A stretch of DNA of 34,952 nt, taken from positions 1 through 34,952 of the forward strand of contig CAMCQV010000009.1 in the NCBI GenBank assembly GCA_945877085.1, written 5' to 3'. Source of the stretch: Chitinophaga pinensis (GTDB taxonomy: Bacteria > Bacteroidota > Bacteroidia > Chitinophagales > Chitinophagaceae). Of the stretch, positions 32,682 through 34,952 are shown piece after piece. Positions within the stretch are counted from its first letter, which is position 1, and each line of letters starts with the position of its first letter. The notes beneath the pieces are model-generated. The model was given only the letters and a program-made list of their open reading frames with translations. It ran no database searches and had not been told where the DNA came from. A program made the position numbers and the translations under genes.

Positions 32682-34952
32682 TTATCCTTTTTGTCTAACT
32701 AAAATCCTTAGTTTTTGGTCATTGATGTCGATATCGACGCCTTCTTCAAGGCTAGATACCCAATCTATTTGGGTAGCCAATATTTCGCGGCAAATATACT
32801 CTGAAAATTCATTAACAGCGTCTTTCATGTTGGTGTTATCCACAATTTGGAGTAAAATCTTGTCTGTGAGCTCAAAATTGGCCTCTTTTCGGATGTTTTG
32901 GACCCTATTTATCAATTCACGAGCATTTCCTTCTTTTAAAAGGGCTTCAGAAAGGCTGATATCCAAAGCCACAGTCAAATTGCCCTTGACAGCCACACTC
33001 CAACCTGGAATATCTTCTGCAATAATATCTACTTCATTGATTAACAATGTTATAGCACTTTCTTCGACTTGAATCGATAGGCTTCCATTGCGTTCCAGTT
33101 CTGAAATCTGGTTTTGGCTTAAGGCTGCAATGACTGCTGAAGCCTGTTTCATCTTTGTGCCCAATTTTGCACCCAATAACTTGAAATTAGGTTTAAGTTT
33201 CTTGCTAATCACCCCCTCCGTCTCTGTGATATAATTGATCTCCTTCACATTGACTTCGGCTAGAATTAATTCGTCCATTTGTTCAATCGCCAATTTCATA
33301 GCTGGGTCTAAAACTGGTATCAATATTTTTTGTAACGGCTGACGTACTTTGATATTCACTTTTTTACGAATAGATAAAACCAAAGAACAAATATCTTGTG
33401 CCAACTGCATTCTGGTTTCTAAAGCTGCATCCATTTTAGATGAATCTGCTTTTGGAAAATCAATATGGTGAATGGATGTAGCGTCAAATCTTTTTGTAAG
33501 CCCATTTAAATTTCTAAACAATTGATCACAGAAAAATGGTGCAATAGGCGCCATTAATCTTGCAATGGTCTCGATACATTCATACAATGTTTGGTAAGCA
33601 GCAATTTTGTCTTCGCTATAAGTACCTTTCCAGAATCTTCTTCTACATAAACGTACATACCAGTTGCTCAAATGCTCGTCTACAAAAGTCTCAATGGCAC
33701 GTCCAGCAATGGTTGGCTCAAAGTCATCCATCGCCAGGGTCACTGTTTGTACTAAACTATGTAAAGAAGAAATGACCCAACGGTCAATTTCTGGACGATC
33801 TTTCACAGGGATATAAGCCTGTTCGAATTTAAAGCCATCCACATTGGCATACAATATAAAAAACTGATAGGTATTGTACAAAGTGCCAAAGAATTTTCTT
33901 TGTACTTCTTGTATACCAGATAAATCAAATTTTAAATTATCCCAAGGAGAAGCATTCGTGACCAAATACCATCTTGTTGCATCTGCACCATAAGTTTCTA
34001 AGGTCTCAAATGGATTCACCACATTTCCTAAACGCTTACTCATCTTGTTGCCATTCTTATCCAATACCAAGCCATTACTCACCACGGCTTTGTACGCCAC
34101 TTTATCAAAAAGCAATACACCCAATGCGTGTAAGGTATAGAACCATCCTCTAGTTTGATCAACCCCTTCTGCAATAAAATCTGCAGGAAATGCCAAACCT
34201 TTGTCTACTAAATCTTTGTTCTCAAATGGGTAATGCCACTGTGCATAAGGCATTGCGCCAGAATCGAACCAGACGTCTACTAAGTCCGAAACGCGTTGCA
34301 TAGGTCTGCCTGTAGGACTTAAGATTTCTATTTGATCCACAAATGGTTTGTGTAAGTCCACATCCAATTTGCCATCTACAATTTGTAATTGAACATCTTT
34401 GTTGTATCCTTTTTCTTTTGCTGCTAAAAATCCTGCAGTCAATTCGTCAATTGAACCAATACAAGTTTCTTCTGTTCCGTCTTCTGTTCTCCAGATAGGC
34501 AATGGTGTTCCCCAATAACGGCTACGAGATAAATTCCAATCCACCATGTTCTCTAACCAATTACCAAAACGACCTTCACCTGTACTCTTTGGTTTCCAGT
34601 TAATGGTTTTATTCAACTCCACCATTCTATCTTTCACTGCAGTGGTCTTGATAAACCAAGCATCCAATGGATAGTATAAAATTGGTTTATCTGTTCTCCA
34701 ACAATGCGGATAATTGTGTTCGTATTTTTCTACTTTAAACGCACGATTTTCTTTTTTTAATTTTACCGAGATATCTACGTTCACATCTTGGAAATCTTTT
34801 TCGTCTTTATAATTCTTCACGAATCTTCCAGCAAATTCTCCTACACCATCAATGAACTTTCCTGCTCTGTCGACTAAAGTAATGATACCTAAATTATTTT
34901 TTTGACCCACTTTATAGTCATCTGCACCAAATGCGGGTGATGTATGTACGAT
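32682..34952 (-). CDS. ileS: Isoleucine--tRNA ligase, N-terminal part beyond window
   Basis: Open frame from the right edge to a stop at 32682: 756 residues visible, of roughly 1100 expected, so the N-terminus with HIGH is missing. The first visible residues, IVHTSPAFGADDY, belong to the CP1 editing domain, which removes mischarged valine. Then follow RYWGTPLPIWR, the catalytic-domain stretch DVWFDSGAMPYAQWHYPFE, the KMSKR loop (34032-34046), and an anticodon-binding helical domain (SLHSLVQTVTLAMDDFEP, LSNWYVRLCRRRFW). The C-terminal extension is long, as in the eukaryote-like IleRS clade common in this phylum, and lacks the zinc-binding cysteines of E. coli IleRS. The DksA-like gene follows by 2 bases. 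Confidence 0.96.
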   Translation of the reverse strand: MVHTSPAFGADDYKVGQKNNLGIITLVDRAGKFIDGVGEFAGRFVKNYKDEKDFQDVNVDISVKLKKENRAFKVEKYEHNYPHCWRTDKPILYYPLDAWFIKTTAVKDRMVELNKTINWKPKSTGEGRFGNWLENMVDWNLSRSRYWGTPLPIWRTEDGTEETCIGSIDELTAGFLAAKEKGYNKDVQLQIVDGKLDVDLHKPFVDQIEILSPTGRPMQRVSDLVDVWFDSGAMPYAQWHYPFENKDLVDKGLAFPADFIAEGVDQTRGWFYTLHALGVLLFDKVAYKAVVSNGLVLDKNGNKMSKRLGNVVNPFETLETYGADATRWYLVTNASPWDNLKFDLSGIQEVQRKFFGTLYNTYQFFILYANVDGFKFEQAYIPVKDRPEIDRWVISSLHSLVQTVTLAMDDFEPTIAGRAIETFVDEHLSNWYVRLCRRRFWKGTYSEDKIAAYQTLYECIETIARLMAPIAPFFCDQLFRNLNGLTKRFDATSIHHIDFPKADSSKMDAALETRMQLAQDICSLVLSIRKKVNIKVRQPLQKILIPVLDPAMKLAIEQMDELILAEVNVKEINYITETEGVISKKLKPNFKLLGAKLGTKMKQASAVIAALSQNQISELERNGSLSIQVEESAITLLINEVDIIAEDIPGWSVAVKGNLTVALDISLSEALLKEGNARELINRVQNIRKEANFELTDKILLQIVDNTNMKDAVNEFSEYICREILATQIDWVSSLEEGVDIDINDQKLRILVRQKG

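Noticed and set aside
32144-32698. 184-codon hydrophobic reading frame on the plus strand opposite the DksA-like gene
   Set aside because: It is the mirror of the KKAAPA codon repeats (GAAFLAG pattern) and has no independent support.
1-34952. CRISPR array, tRNA/rRNA genes, prophage or new multi-gene defence system
   Set aside because: No spaced repeats, cloverleaf-like sequences, phage genes or unexplained gene clusters were seen; nearly all genes belong to known families.

Overview
The window reads as chromosomal DNA from a low-GC member of the Bacteroidota, most likely family Chitinophagaceae. The case rests on: Bacteroidota-type -7 boxes (TAnnTTTG) ahead of many genes and no clear Shine-Dalgarno sequences; a split transketolase; an ileS/DksA-like pair; a bacterial GGGP-synthase-family enzyme; a B12-dependent ribonucleotide reductase with a TSCPD domain; and a GMC dehydrogenase paired with a Tat-exported small subunit. 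The genus is inference. I see no tRNA, rRNA, CRISPR array, insertion sequence or prophage. No intergenic stretch exceeds 300 bases; the longest are 19744-20029 and 16178-16410.

Layout. 1-1043: the end of a BlaI/MecI-type repressor gene that runs off the left edge, then a hicA-hicB toxin-antitoxin pair, each with an inverted repeat in front. 1113-4710: uvrA and an ECF-like sigma factor. 4711-11522: a long minus-strand block: ldcA, a G/W/M-rich exported protein with a polytopic membrane protein, purQ, and a two-gene DsbD module. 11550-16177: metG, then convergently a GMC flavoprotein and its gluconate-2-dehydrogenase-subunit-3-like partner. 16411-20776: nrdJ and a GGGP-synthase-family gene, divergent around a repeat-rich 286-base region. 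20783-24644: a LytTR response regulator/LytS-type kinase pair and dxs. 24645-29667: scpA, an EamA transporter, frr, the N-terminal transketolase half, a LolC/E-type permease and rbfA. 29736-34952: an MsbA-like ABC exporter, a DksA-like protein with a histone-H1-like tail, and ileS, which runs off the right edge.

Most genes are housekeeping (DNA repair, purine and dNTP synthesis, translation, isoprenoid and envelope biogenesis). Genes on opposite strands alternate often and are packed tightly: three convergent pairs abut or overlap at their stop codons, a fourth is 6 bases apart, and three others are separated by hairpins. I found no convincing new multi-gene system. The points most worth a second look are the regulatory architecture (-7 boxes 4-6 bases from start codons, the repeat array upstream of nrdJ, a perfect hairpin over the GMC stop codon) and unusual proteins (H1-tailed DksA, cysteine-less DsbD N-domain beside a separate cysteine-bearing copy, cysteine-motif GMC enzyme).
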